DNA of 34,387 nt, from positions 1 through 34,387 of the forward strand of contig DASXUJ010000137.1 in the NCBI GenBank assembly GCA_036504895.1. The letters run 5' to 3'. Source of the stretch: Syntrophorhabdaceae bacterium (GTDB lineage Bacteria; Desulfobacterota; Syntrophorhabdia; Syntrophorhabdales; Syntrophorhabdaceae). Position 1 is the stretch's first letter, and the number at the start of each line of letters is the position of its first letter. The translations under genes were made by a program, and so were the position numbers. The notes beneath the pieces are model-generated. The model searched no databases. It had not been told where the DNA came from and saw nothing but the letters and a program-made list of their open reading frames with translations. Of the stretch, positions 15,492 through 23,935 are shown one piece after another.

Positions 15492-16721
15492 ATGTCCCAC
15501 ATCATCCCATTTGTTTTTTTCATCTTAATTTCCGCAGGGTTTGCCCATGCCGTCACCATGACCGAGGCCGTGGGAATAGGGTTTGCAAATAACCCCGATC
15601 TCATGGCATTAAGGCAGGAGGCGGAATTGGCGAAGGCCCAGCTCCAAAAGGCGCGGCTCCTGCTGCCTGCCAATCCTCTGATTGCCGGTACCCTGTCGAA
15701 AAAGGAGAAACCCTCTGAGGCAGGGACGGGGAATTATACCAACTACAGCCTTACCCTCTCGCAGGAATTCGAGGTCGCGGGCCAAAGGGGCGTGAGGATT
15801 GGGCTTGCGGAGAAGAACCTTTCCAGGGTCGGCTTTCAGATCAGGGATCGGGAAAGGTTGCTCCGATATGCGATAAAAGATGCCTTTGCCCGGGCGATTT
15901 CTCTCAAGAACCGGGAAGAGCTGACCCGGAGGGTAGTTGGTTTTCAGGAAGAGCTGGTGGACTTCACCCGTATAAAATACAGGGCCGGAAGCGTTTCAGG
16001 CCTCGAGGTGAACCTCTCCGAGATAGAGCTCGGAAAAGCAAAAAAAGATCTTTTTTCGGTTGAACGGGAATTGAAGGAGGCACTCCTCGGCCTTCAGGGA
16101 CTCATGGGAGTAAGGTCAAATCCCGCGTTCACCGTTCATGGAGAGCTTTCTCCCGAAAAATTCCGTGTGCCTGCAAAAGAGGAGCTCATGAAGCGATCGG
16201 CGGAAATGAGGCCCGATATGAAGGTGTCGGTCGCCGAAGTCGATATGTCGGAGCGCGCCATCGATCTGGCGAAGCGGGAGGCCATACCGAACGTGGTGCT
16301 GGGCGGATTCCAGACCAGGGATGAGGAGAGGTTCGACAGGGGCGTCCTCATGTCCGTGGCAATTCCGCTCTTCGACAGAAGACAGGCGGAGAGAAAAAGG
16401 GCCGAGGCGCTGGCCCTCCAGGCACGGATCAGGCGCTCGGGCCTCGAAAAAACGCTCGAGCGGGAGATCGATGATGCATATAACAATCTCTCCCTTACCT
16501 TAAGAGAGCTTGCCCTATTTCAGAAGGAGATAATGAATAAGTCGATGGAAACCCTAAGCCTTCTCAACTTCGCCTATAAGGAAGGTAAAATCAGTTTTTT
16601 CGAGGTTAGGACAGCCCAGAAGGATACGCTGGAGATCCAGTTTGCCTATCTCGATACGGTATTGCAGGCGGAGCGATGGCTTCACGCCGTCGAACGCGCC
16701 GTGGGGGGTGAGATAGAATGA
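15492..16721 (+). CDS. Outer-membrane efflux channel of the TolC family (CzcC-like)
   Basis: Outer-membrane factor of a tripartite metal efflux system, 409 residues. The signal peptide is MSHIIPFVFFILISAGFAHA. It is followed by two tandem OEP repeats rich in long amphipathic helices (ADGYG-type loops are absent). The pattern MTEAVGIGFANNPDLMALRQEAELAKAQLQKARLLLPANP begins repeat one, and ERAIDLAKREAIPNVVLGG begins repeat two, as in CzcC/CusC. The ATG has GAGGAGG upstream at 15479-15485. The stop overlaps the adaptor start (ATGA), so the CzcC, CzcB and CzcA genes form one translation unit. It lies 116 bases after the small secreted gene, with no terminator between. Confidence 0.93.
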   Translation: MSHIIPFVFFILISAGFAHAVTMTEAVGIGFANNPDLMALRQEAELAKAQLQKARLLLPANPLIAGTLSKKEKPSEAGTGNYTNYSLTLSQEFEVAGQRGVRIGLAEKNLSRVGFQIRDRERLLRYAIKDAFARAISLKNREELTRRVVGFQEELVDFTRIKYRAGSVSGLEVNLSEIELGKAKKDLFSVERELKEALLGLQGLMGVRSNPAFTVHGELSPEKFRVPAKEELMKRSAEMRPDMKVSVAEVDMSERAIDLAKREAIPNVVLGGFQTRDEERFDRGVLMSVAIPLFDRRQAERKRAEALALQARIRRSGLEKTLEREIDDAYNNLSLTLRELALFQKEIMNKSMETLSLLNFAYKEGKISFFEVRTAQKDTLEIQFAYLDTVLQAERWLHAVERAVGGEIE

Positions 16722-17935
16722 GGAAGTTCTCCTGGAATAGAAAAAAAGTCGCTGTCCTTGTCGCTCTGTCTTTTTTACTTGTATCGGCGGTTGCGGCAAC
16801 GATTCTCGCACGAAAGGGATCATCAAAACACCGCGATTCTTACGCGAGGGAGGCGAAGAAGGAAGAACCGGGTATGGTGGTCCTTGCCGCCGAAAAACTG
16901 GCCGCATCGGGCATAGAGATCATGCAGATCAGGCGTGAGCAGACCCGGGCGCCCCTTACGGCGACGGCGGCCATAGAGATCAATGCCGACAGTTCCTCCC
17001 GAATAAGCTCGAGAGTAACGGGCCGGATCGTACACCTCATGGTTTCCCAGGGAGACCGGGTGAAAGCAGGCCGGCCTCTGGCTTCGATGGATACGGTGGA
17101 ACTCGACCAGATATGGTCGGAGTACCGGAAAAATTCCGGCAGGTATCAGCTGGCCCTGAAGAACCTGAAGCGCGAGGAGGCACTTTTCGAAAAGAATGTG
17201 GCCCCGGAGAAAGATGTGCTCAAGGCAAAACAGGACCTGAGTGAGGCCGAGGCGGACCTCACTCTTTCCAGGGAAAGGTTCCGACTTCTCGGGGTCGATG
17301 TAAACGCGATAGAGATCCAGAAAAACGGCGAGGCAGCAAAAAGGCCCCTCATACCCATTATATCGAGCGTGAGCGGGGTTGTTATCGAGAAACCGGTCAC
17401 CCTGGGAGAGGTGGTGAATCCTGAAAAACTGCTTTTTATCGTGGCCGATCTTTCGACCCTCTGGGTCATGGTCGATATCTATGAAAAAGACGTATCGAGG
17501 CTCAGGGCGGGCGCGGTGGTCACCATATCGGTCAGTGCCTTTCCCAACAGGCCGTTCAGGGGAAAAATATCGTATATCGGCGATGTCGTGGACGTGCGCA
17601 CGAGGACCGTAAAGGCCCGTGTGACCATCGACAACCACGACGGCGTGCTGAAACCCGGCATGTTCGCCACGGTCTCCATCGATTCCGAAAAAGACGCCCC
17701 CACGGAAATGGTGATCTCCGTCCCCGAAGAGTGCATCCTTATCGACGGCTCGGACAGGTATGTCTTCGTCCGGGTGGGCGAGGGCAGGTTCAAGAGGAAG
17801 GATGTAACCCCGGGCAGGGCCTTCGGCAAAAAAGTCGAGATATCGGCGGGTCTCGATGAAGGGGATATGATCGTGACAAAAGGAACTTTCCCCCTCAAGT
17901 CGGAGTACAAAAAACAGATGGTTCAGGGTCACTAA
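16718..17935 (+). CDS. RND efflux periplasmic adaptor (CzcB-like)
   Basis: Membrane-fusion protein of 405 residues that connects the inner-membrane pump with the outer-membrane channel. An N-terminal membrane anchor (VAVLVALSFLLVSAVAATIL) precedes the lipoyl domain (SSRISSRVTGRIVHLMVSQGDRVKAGRPL). A coiled-coil hairpin runs from about residue 125 to 190. The second lipoyl half contains PIISSVSGVVIEKPVTLGEVV. The barrel and membrane-proximal domains (DIYEKDVSRLRAGAVV, DGVLKPGMFATVSI) complete it. The N-terminal Met-rich copper site of CusB and the His-rich extensions of some CzcB proteins are not seen, so the metal cannot be read from this protein. Confidence 0.94.
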   Translation: MRKFSWNRKKVAVLVALSFLLVSAVAATILARKGSSKHRDSYAREAKKEEPGMVVLAAEKLAASGIEIMQIRREQTRAPLTATAAIEINADSSSRISSRVTGRIVHLMVSQGDRVKAGRPLASMDTVELDQIWSEYRKNSGRYQLALKNLKREEALFEKNVAPEKDVLKAKQDLSEAEADLTLSRERFRLLGVDVNAIEIQKNGEAAKRPLIPIISSVSGVVIEKPVTLGEVVNPEKLLFIVADLSTLWVMVDIYEKDVSRLRAGAVVTISVSAFPNRPFRGKISYIGDVVDVRTRTVKARVTIDNHDGVLKPGMFATVSIDSEKDAPTEMVISVPEECILIDGSDRYVFVRVGEGRFKRKDVTPGRAFGKKVEISAGLDEGDMIVTKGTFPLKSEYKKQMVQGH

Positions 17936-17945
17936 GGGGGAGGGA

Positions 17946-20900
17946 ATGCAGAAAATCATCGATCTCGTGCTGAAGCAGCGCCTTCTCATCCTCCTCGGAG
18001 TGGCTGTCCTTGTGGGAACGGGCCTCTATTGCTACAAAACCATCTCCATCGATGCCTTCCCCGACGTTACCAACATCCAGGTCCAGATCATATCCCAAAC
18101 CCCGGGCATGTCGCCCCTTGAAACCGAAAAATTCGTGACTGCGCCCATCGAGCTTCAGATGAGCGGCCTCACGGGCCTCAAGGAGACAAGGTCGATCTCG
18201 AAATACGGGCTCTCTCTCGTGACCCTCATCTTCGAAGACAGCGTGAATGTCTACTTCGCGCGCCAGCTCGTTCTGGAGCGGATGATCGAGGTGAGGGAGA
18301 AGCTTCCCTCCGGGGTGGAGCCCACATTCGGGCCCATCTCGACAGGCCTCGGTGAGATATTCCAGTATACCCTCGAAGGCAAGGGGAAGAGCCGGATGGA
18401 GCTCAGGACCCTTCAGGACTGGGTGGTCAAGAAAATCCTGAAGTCCGTACCCGGCGTGATCGAGGTAAACTCCCATGGGGGGGATGTCAAGGAGTACCAG
18501 GTCATCGTAAGCCCCGAGCAGCTGATCAAATACAACCTTTCCCTGCGGCAGATATTCGAGGCGGTGGCGCGCAACAATGCCAATGCAAGCGGAGCTTACA
18601 TGAACATAGGGGGAGAACGGTACGTGATCCGGGGCCTGGGCCTGCTCAAGAACCTTGAAGATATCGGGAATATCGTGGTGGCTTCGTCCAGGGGCACCCC
18701 TATTTTCCTGAGAGATATTGCAGAGCTTAAACTCGGTCCGGCCTTCAGCCCCGGGGCAGCGGTCAAAAACGGGGAGGAAGCAGCCGCGGGAATCGTCCTT
18801 CTCGTAAAGGGCGGCAATTCCATGGTGGTAATACAGAAGATAAAGGAGAAGATCAGGGAGCTTCAAAAAGCCCTTCCCGAGAATGTGAGGCTCGTGCCCT
18901 TTTACGACCGGTCCGATCTCGTGAAAAAAGTCCTCTCTACCATTTCGAGGGCTTTGGCCGAAGGCTCCATTCTCGTCATTATCGTACTCTTCGTCTTCCT
19001 GGGCAGCGTGAGAACGGCCCTTGTGGTCACCTTTTCCCTTCCCCTCACCGTGCTTCTCACCTTCATCATCATGAGGGTTTCAGGACTCACCGCCAATCTC
19101 ATGTCTTTGGGCGGTCTGGCCATCGCCATCGGTATGATCGTGGACGGAGCGGTCGTCATCGCGGAGAACGTGTACCGCCAGCTCTCCGAAAGGAAAGGGG
19201 AGTCGAGGCTTCACATTGTGGCCGAGGCATCGAAGGAGGTAATCCGGCCCGTCTTCTTCGGCATCCTCGTGATCACTATTGTCTTTCTCCCTCTCTTCAG
19301 CCTTACCGATGTGGAAGGGAAGATGTTCATCCCGCTGGCGCTGACCGTGGTGATAGCCCTCGTCAGCTCCCTGGTTGTCTCTTTCCTGTTCGTCCCCGTC
19401 TTCGCCCTCCTCATACTGAAACCGGGGCAGGAAAAGGATACCAGGCTCCTCGCCTGGATAAAAAAGAGGTTCCGGCCCCTCCTCGAGGTGGCGCTCCTCA
19501 ACCGGAAAAAGATCGCCGTGGCGGCCTGCGCGGCCCTCGCCTTAAGCCTCTGTCTCCTGCCTTTCATAGGCAGGGAGTTCATGCCCACCCTGCAGGAAGG
19601 CTCTCTCGTGATCCAGCCCATTCGCTTTCCCAGCGTCTCACTCGAGGAATCGATAGAGATCGAGAAGAGGTTCCACAGAATACTCTTTTCATTCCCTGAA
19701 GTAGAGTCGGTCGTCTCCAAGATCGGAGGCTCGGGGATAGCCACCGACCCCCAGGGCCCTGAAATCTCGGACCCTATTATCACATTGAAACCCCGCTCCA
19801 AGTGGAAGACCGCGAAGACCCAGGAGGGCCTTATCGCCAAAATGCGGGAGCGCCTCGAATCGTCGATGCCCGGCGTAGGATTCAATTTCACCCAACCCAT
19901 CGCGCTCAGGGTGGATGAGCTGATCTCGGGGGTAAAATCGCAGATCGCCATAAAGATCTACGGCGATGACCTCGACGTGCTCAAAGAGAAGGCGGAAGAA
20001 ATCGCAAAGATCATGTCCGCCGTCAGGGGGACGGCTGATTTGAGGATCGAACAGGTCTCCGGACAGCCTTACCTCAATATCGATTTCGACCGGAAGGCCA
20101 CGGCGCGTTACGGCATCAATATATCGGACGTACAGGAGATCATAGAGACCGCGGTACGGGGCGGCCGGCCCACGGAGCTCCTGGAGGGAGACCGGAGATT
20201 TGCAGTCAGGATCCGCTTCCCCGAAGAAAAACGGAATAATGCCGAGGCGATCGGCAAGCTCCTCGTCCCGGTCCAGGAAGGCCGGGGAGTACCTCTCAAC
20301 CTACTGGCTGACCTCTCCCTTATTGAAGGACCCAATCAGATAAGCAGGGAAAACGGGCAAAGAAGGATTGTCATCGAGTGCAACCTGAGAGACAGGGACA
20401 TGGGGAGCTTTGTGGAAGAGGCGCAGGAAAAAATCGCCGCCCGGGTCCAACTGCCCGTCGGATATACCCTCAAGTGGGGCGGCCAGTTCGAAAACCAGCA
20501 GCGCGCCATGAAGCGTCTCGTCATTATCGTGCCCATAACCCTGCTCCTCATGTTCCTTCTTCTCTACTTCACCTTCAATTCCGTGAGAAATGCCCTGCTT
20601 ATCATCCTGAATATCCCCTTTGCATTGATCGGAGGGATTGTGGCCCTCTTCCTTTCGGGCCAGTACCTGAGCGTACCCGCATCGGTGGGGTTCATCGCCC
20701 TTTTCGGTGTGGCTGCCTTGAACGGCATCGTACTGGTTTCCTGCCTCAACCAATTGAGAAGGGAGGGCATGGCACTGGAGGCGGCGGTACGAAAGGGCAC
20801 GGAGCTCAGACTGAGACCTGTTCTCATGACGGCGTCCGTGACGCTCCTCGGCCTCGTCCCTCTCCTCCTCTCAACGGGAATCGGCTCGGAAATACAGAAG

Positions 20901-21032
20901 CCTCTCGCGGTGGTGGTGGTGGGCGGATTGATCACTTCCACGCTTCTCACCATCGTCGTGCTCCCCACCTTCTACAAGTGGTTTGAAGAAGGACAGGAGG
21001 ATAAGGAAAGCAGGGAACATGAAGACGTATAA
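17946..21032 (+). CDS. Heavy-metal efflux RND pump (CzcA/CusA family)
   Basis: Proton-driven inner-membrane pump of the HME-RND family, 1028 residues with twelve predicted helices and two large periplasmic loops. The TM4 region reads LGGLAIAIGMIVDGAVVIAENV. Asp400 and Glu407 correspond to proton-relay residues Asp408 and Glu415 of CzcA, while Ala394 replaces the CzcA Asp402 of the DFG motif. The periplasmic segment QPIALRVDELISGVKSQ lacks the Met of CusA-type sites. So it is neither classical CzcA (Zn/Co/Cd) nor CusA (Cu/Ag). A Mn2+ riboswitch upstream makes manganese or a related divalent ion a candidate. The ATG has GGGGGAGGG immediately upstream and lies 10 bases after the adaptor stop. 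Confidence 0.95.
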   Translation: MQKIIDLVLKQRLLILLGVAVLVGTGLYCYKTISIDAFPDVTNIQVQIISQTPGMSPLETEKFVTAPIELQMSGLTGLKETRSISKYGLSLVTLIFEDSVNVYFARQLVLERMIEVREKLPSGVEPTFGPISTGLGEIFQYTLEGKGKSRMELRTLQDWVVKKILKSVPGVIEVNSHGGDVKEYQVIVSPEQLIKYNLSLRQIFEAVARNNANASGAYMNIGGERYVIRGLGLLKNLEDIGNIVVASSRGTPIFLRDIAELKLGPAFSPGAAVKNGEEAAAGIVLLVKGGNSMVVIQKIKEKIRELQKALPENVRLVPFYDRSDLVKKVLSTISRALAEGSILVIIVLFVFLGSVRTALVVTFSLPLTVLLTFIIMRVSGLTANLMSLGGLAIAIGMIVDGAVVIAENVYRQLSERKGESRLHIVAEASKEVIRPVFFGILVITIVFLPLFSLTDVEGKMFIPLALTVVIALVSSLVVSFLFVPVFALLILKPGQEKDTRLLAWIKKRFRPLLEVALLNRKKIAVAACAALALSLCLLPFIGREFMPTLQEGSLVIQPIRFPSVSLEESIEIEKRFHRILFSFPEVESVVSKIGGSGIATDPQGPEISDPIITLKPRSKWKTAKTQEGLIAKMRERLESSMPGVGFNFTQPIALRVDELISGVKSQIAIKIYGDDLDVLKEKAEEIAKIMSAVRGTADLRIEQVSGQPYLNIDFDRKATARYGINISDVQEIIETAVRGGRPTELLEGDRRFAVRIRFPEEKRNNAEAIGKLLVPVQEGRGVPLNLLADLSLIEGPNQISRENGQRRIVIECNLRDRDMGSFVEEAQEKIAARVQLPVGYTLKWGGQFENQQRAMKRLVIIVPITLLLMFLLLYFTFNSVRNALLIILNIPFALIGGIVALFLSGQYLSVPASVGFIALFGVAALNGIVLVSCLNQLRREGMALEAAVRKGTELRLRPVLMTASVTLLGLVPLLLSTGIGSEIQKPLAVVVVGGLITSTLLTIVVLPTFYKWFEEGQEDKESREHEDV

Positions 21033-21056
21033 AATAAGCCAGTACGAGGAGGGCCG

Positions 21057-21398
21057 ATGAAAGAGATCGTAGCGATACTCCAGCCTTTTATGCTTGGAAA
21101 AGTGGCCTGGGCGCTCCAGAATATCCCCGCCTTCCCGGGCATGACCGTCACCAAAGTGCAGGGATTCGGACGGGGGAGGGCGAAAGGGGCGCCTCACACA
21201 TTCGTGGAGGACCTGATCGAATATGTGGCGAAAGTTAAAATAGAGGTTATCGCGAATGACGACCAGGTGGAAGAGATCCTCTCCGCGATTATCCGTACTG
21301 CCCACACGGGCCACAAGGGCGACGGGAAGATATTCGTCCTGCCCGTGGAAAGGACGGTCCGGATCAGGACCGGCGACTTCGATGAGGCGGCAGTATAG
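21057..21398 (+). CDS. PII-like regulatory protein of an RND efflux operon (PII-NG type)
   Basis: P-II family protein of 113 residues, 24 bases behind the pump gene with GAGGAGGG before its ATG. It keeps the PII core (TKVQGFGRGR, KVKIEVIANDDQVEEILSAI) and the ATP-binding C-terminal block (GDGKIFVLPVERTVRIRTG). In the T-loop the uridylylated Tyr51 of GlnB/GlnK aligns with Asp and Tyr46 aligns with His, and the region reads APHTFVEDLIEY, so GlnD modification is excluded. No amtB or glnA is adjacent. Proteins of this kind next to CusABC/CzcABC genes have been called PII-NG in the literature (from memory). It may sense nucleotides or metal and modulate the pump, which is inference. Confidence 0.85.
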   Translation: MKEIVAILQPFMLGKVAWALQNIPAFPGMTVTKVQGFGRGRAKGAPHTFVEDLIEYVAKVKIEVIANDDQVEEILSAIIRTAHTGHKGDGKIFVLPVERTVRIRTGDFDEAAV

Positions 21399-21417
21399 GG
21401 GCCGACTTCTTTTACCT

Positions 21418-23157
21418 TCAGGCTCCTAAAACCCGTCTCACGGCGGCAGCGAGCTCACCCTTGTTCGCTGTTTTGTCGAGTGATGCGTTGATGCCCGCCT
21501 CTTCCATAGTTCCCGCGTCCACCCGCTGGTTAAAACCCGAAAAGAGAAGGATCGGCACATCGGCCCTGATTTCGTGGATTTTTCGCGCGAATTCGATACC
21601 TGTCATGTCAGGCATGGCGAAATCCGTAATCACCAGATCGAAGAAAGCGGGATTTGACCGGAAGGCGTCAATCGCTGCCGCGGGGTCCGAGTGACTCTCA
21701 ACCTTATAACCGAGGTTTTTAAGTCTCGCCCCGTTCATCTCCACGAGCTCCTCTTCATCGTCGACAAAAAGTATTCTTTCTTTTCCTCTTTCAATTCTCC
21801 CCGGTACGGCGTCCACGGCTCCCGCATTCACGGCGGAGGCCGGCAGGAGCACACGAAAAATGGAGCCTTCACCGGGTTCAGTCTGCACGGTAATCGAGCC
21901 GCCATGTCCTTTCACGATGCCATGGACCACCGACAGCCCCATACCCGTTCCCTGCCCCGGCCTCTTGGTCGTAAAGAAGGGATCGAATATCTTTTCAAGC
22001 GACTCTTTCTCAATCCCGCAGCCTGTATCCCTCACAGAAATTTCAGCATAAGGGCCTTCCTTCAGCCCCAAGGCGGAAGCTTCGGGATCAGCGAGCTCCC
22101 GGTCTGCGAGACCAACCTCTATAAGACCCTCTTTACCTTGCATTGCGTGGGCGGCATTCGTGCAAAGGTTCATGATTACCTGGTGCACCTGGTCGGGGTC
22201 AACGGAAATAGTCTCTCTCACGGATGAGACATTCTTCCTGATCTCGGTTCCGGGGGGAAGGACCGGCCCGAGGAGCCTCAGTGACTCCTCTATAAGCGTG
22301 CCCAGTGCAATCTGCCGCTTTTCCGGATTGGCCCCGCGACTGAAGGCAAGTATCTGCTTCACCAGCTCCCGGCCCCTGACCCCGCTCTTATGGATGAGCT
22401 CCAGCTTGCGTCGCGTCGGGGCGTCGGAGGGCGTCTGGTCGAGCACCATCTCGGTGAAGCCTATGATGCCCGCGAGAATATTGTTAAAATCATGGGCGAT
22501 GCCGCCGGAGAGAGTTCCGAGGGCTTCGAGTTTCTGGGCCCGGCGGAGCTCCTTCTCTACCCGTTGGCGCTCTTGAGTCTCGGCCCTCAGTACCTTGTAT
22601 GCGCGGCTCAGCTCCTCGGTGCGTTCCTCAACCCTCATCTCTATCTCGCGCTTCCCCTGCTCCAGAGCATCGCGCATGTCGGCCAGACTCGAGACCATGA
22701 GATTAAAGGACTCGGAGAAATCGCCCATAAAGTCGACGCGCTGGGAAAAATCCCCTTTCGCAATTACCTGGGTCTGCCAGGTCAAATGACGGAGGTTTGC
22801 CTGCAATGTCTTGAGGCTTCCCACCATGGCCCCTTTTGCGTGAAGAGGTCTTGAAAGATCGCCTTTCGACAGGGCAAGGGCAAACTCCTGAACGGCAAGG
22901 ATATCCCGGATCAGTCCGGCGCTTGCTTTCTCCGCGCTTTCTCCCACATCCGGAACCCCGGGCGGGACAGTACCGCGGCGCCACGCCCCGATGATGAGGT
23001 CGAGGTCCTGCGTATCGCCGGCCCATGAATCATCCGTCTTGATATGAATAAGGGCTGCCTCAAGACCCTCCCTGAGGCGCACCGCATCTTCCTCGTGTTC
23101 CGATTCGATGGCTACGTCGAGTAGCGCCCTCAGCTCTTTAAGGACATCTTTTACCAT
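21418..23157 (-). CDS. Cytoplasmic hybrid histidine kinase (HAMP-HisKA-HATPase-REC)
   Basis: Sensor kinase of 579 residues with no membrane helix, so it is cytoplasmic. A helical N-terminus is followed by HAMP-like repeats (LSKGDLSRPLHAKGAMVGSLKTLQ and IAKGDFSQRVDFMGDFSESFNLM, about residues 85-160). Next come a coiled coil and the dimerisation domain with phospho-His222 (LSGGIAHDFNNILAG). The HATPase domain has its N-box (QVHQVIMNLCTNAAHAM) and G-boxes (DTGCGI, GTGMGLSVV). The C-terminal receiver has phospho-Asp near residue 512 (LVITDFAMPDMTG). It lies 66 bases behind the V4R gene and probably forms an operon with it. No separate response regulator is adjacent. The signal may come from the V4R partner. 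Confidence 0.93.
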   Translation of the reverse strand: MVKDVLKELRALLDVAIESEHEEDAVRLREGLEAALIHIKTDDSWAGDTQDLDLIIGAWRRGTVPPGVPDVGESAEKASAGLIRDILAVQEFALALSKGDLSRPLHAKGAMVGSLKTLQANLRHLTWQTQVIAKGDFSQRVDFMGDFSESFNLMVSSLADMRDALEQGKREIEMRVEERTEELSRAYKVLRAETQERQRVEKELRRAQKLEALGTLSGGIAHDFNNILAGIIGFTEMVLDQTPSDAPTRRKLELIHKSGVRGRELVKQILAFSRGANPEKRQIALGTLIEESLRLLGPVLPPGTEIRKNVSSVRETISVDPDQVHQVIMNLCTNAAHAMQGKEGLIEVGLADRELADPEASALGLKEGPYAEISVRDTGCGIEKESLEKIFDPFFTTKRPGQGTGMGLSVVHGIVKGHGGSITVQTEPGEGSIFRVLLPASAVNAGAVDAVPGRIERGKERILFVDDEEELVEMNGARLKNLGYKVESHSDPAAAIDAFRSNPAFFDLVITDFAMPDMTGIEFARKIHEIRADVPILLFSGFNQRVDAGTMEEAGINASLDKTANKGELAAAVRRVLGA

Positions 23158-23223
23158 CTGGTGCGATCCTCCTCAGTCGCTCCCCTATTCCGATGGGCAA
23201 TGCTCCTTTTCGCTGTCGGAGCA

Positions 23224-23745
23224 TCAATCCGAGATTTGTGCGACAAACCTGCACATGCGGTCCCCGGTGGACCAGCATTCCTCTTCCTTCACCTTAAAGG
23301 TTTCGCCAAAGAACCTTTCAAGCAAGCCCGCGATAAAACCTTCGTCATAGACGCATATCTGATATCCGAGCTCCGGAAGACCCGAGCAATCCAAATCTTC
23401 CGAAATGGTGAGATGAAAGGACCGGTTCTTTGAATCAGCCTCTTCGATACGGAGAATACCGATCCCCATCTCCTTGAACGCCTTCTGCAGTCGTCCGACC
23501 AGTTCGTTGAATTGTGTCACCGAGCCGAGCACATGATCGTAGAATTGCGTCCCTGCGAGTTTACCGGCCTCCCGGAAAAGCAGGTCGGCCTTCTCTACGC
23601 CCAATTGCTTCTCTGCCACGTCCCGGAAAGTGAATTGCATCAACCGGTAGACTTCAACGCTGGTCTGATTTCCCAGGTTAGGCCTGCCGGTTTTAAGATC
23701 CCCCAGGAGATCCCAGGTAAACCGATATTTTCGCCCCGGCTCCAT
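23224..23745 (-). CDS. V4R (4-vinyl reductase) domain protein
   Basis: Single-domain protein of 173 residues with the V4R pattern in its C-terminal half. The seen elements are SEDLDCSGLPELGYQICVYDEGFIAGLLERFFG followed by KEEECWSTGDRMCRF, with conserved cysteines typical of this small-ligand-binding fold (the fold also occurs in XylR/DmpR-type sensors and BchJ). Family knowledge suggests binding of a hydrophobic or aromatic ligand. In this context it is a plausible sensory partner of the histidine kinase encoded 66 bases downstream, whose own N-terminus has no recognisable sensor domain. ATG 23745 has GGAGGAGAG in front. It has its own promoter at 23812-23840. Confidence 0.85.
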   Translation of the reverse strand: MEPGRKYRFTWDLLGDLKTGRPNLGNQTSVEVYRLMQFTFRDVAEKQLGVEKADLLFREAGKLAGTQFYDHVLGSVTQFNELVGRLQKAFKEMGIGILRIEEADSKNRSFHLTISEDLDCSGLPELGYQICVYDEGFIAGLLERFFGETFKVKEEECWSTGDRMCRFVAQISD

Positions 23746-23811
23746 ACTCTCTCCTCCATGTTGTCGATATCGCCCCTCCCGGTACCGGTTCTCGTGAGAG
23801 GCTGTTCCATT

Positions 23812-23840
23812 ATTCTACTTATCTTCAGACGGGATATCAA
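23812..23840 (-). promoter_or_regulatory. Sigma-70-like promoter of the V4R-kinase operon
   Basis: On the minus strand, TTGATA (23835-23840) is 17 bases from TAGAAT (23812-23817). The distance to the V4R start is about 67 bases. Confidence 0.6.
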
Positions 23841-23885
23841 ATAGGTATGAAAGATTAATCTGAGGGGAAGGGCAGGAAGCAAAAG

Positions 23886-23930
23886 CGAGGGGCTGCTGAA
23901 GGGGCCTCCCTCCCCTTCAGCAGCCCCTCG
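23886..23930 (-). terminator. Intrinsic terminator of the sCache gene
   Basis: A perfect 19-bp stem (23886-23904 with 23912-23930) has the 7-base loop CCTCCCT. On the minus strand CTTTTGC follows. It lies five bases after the sCache stop codon. Confidence 0.9.
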
Positions 23931-23935
23931 GGTGA

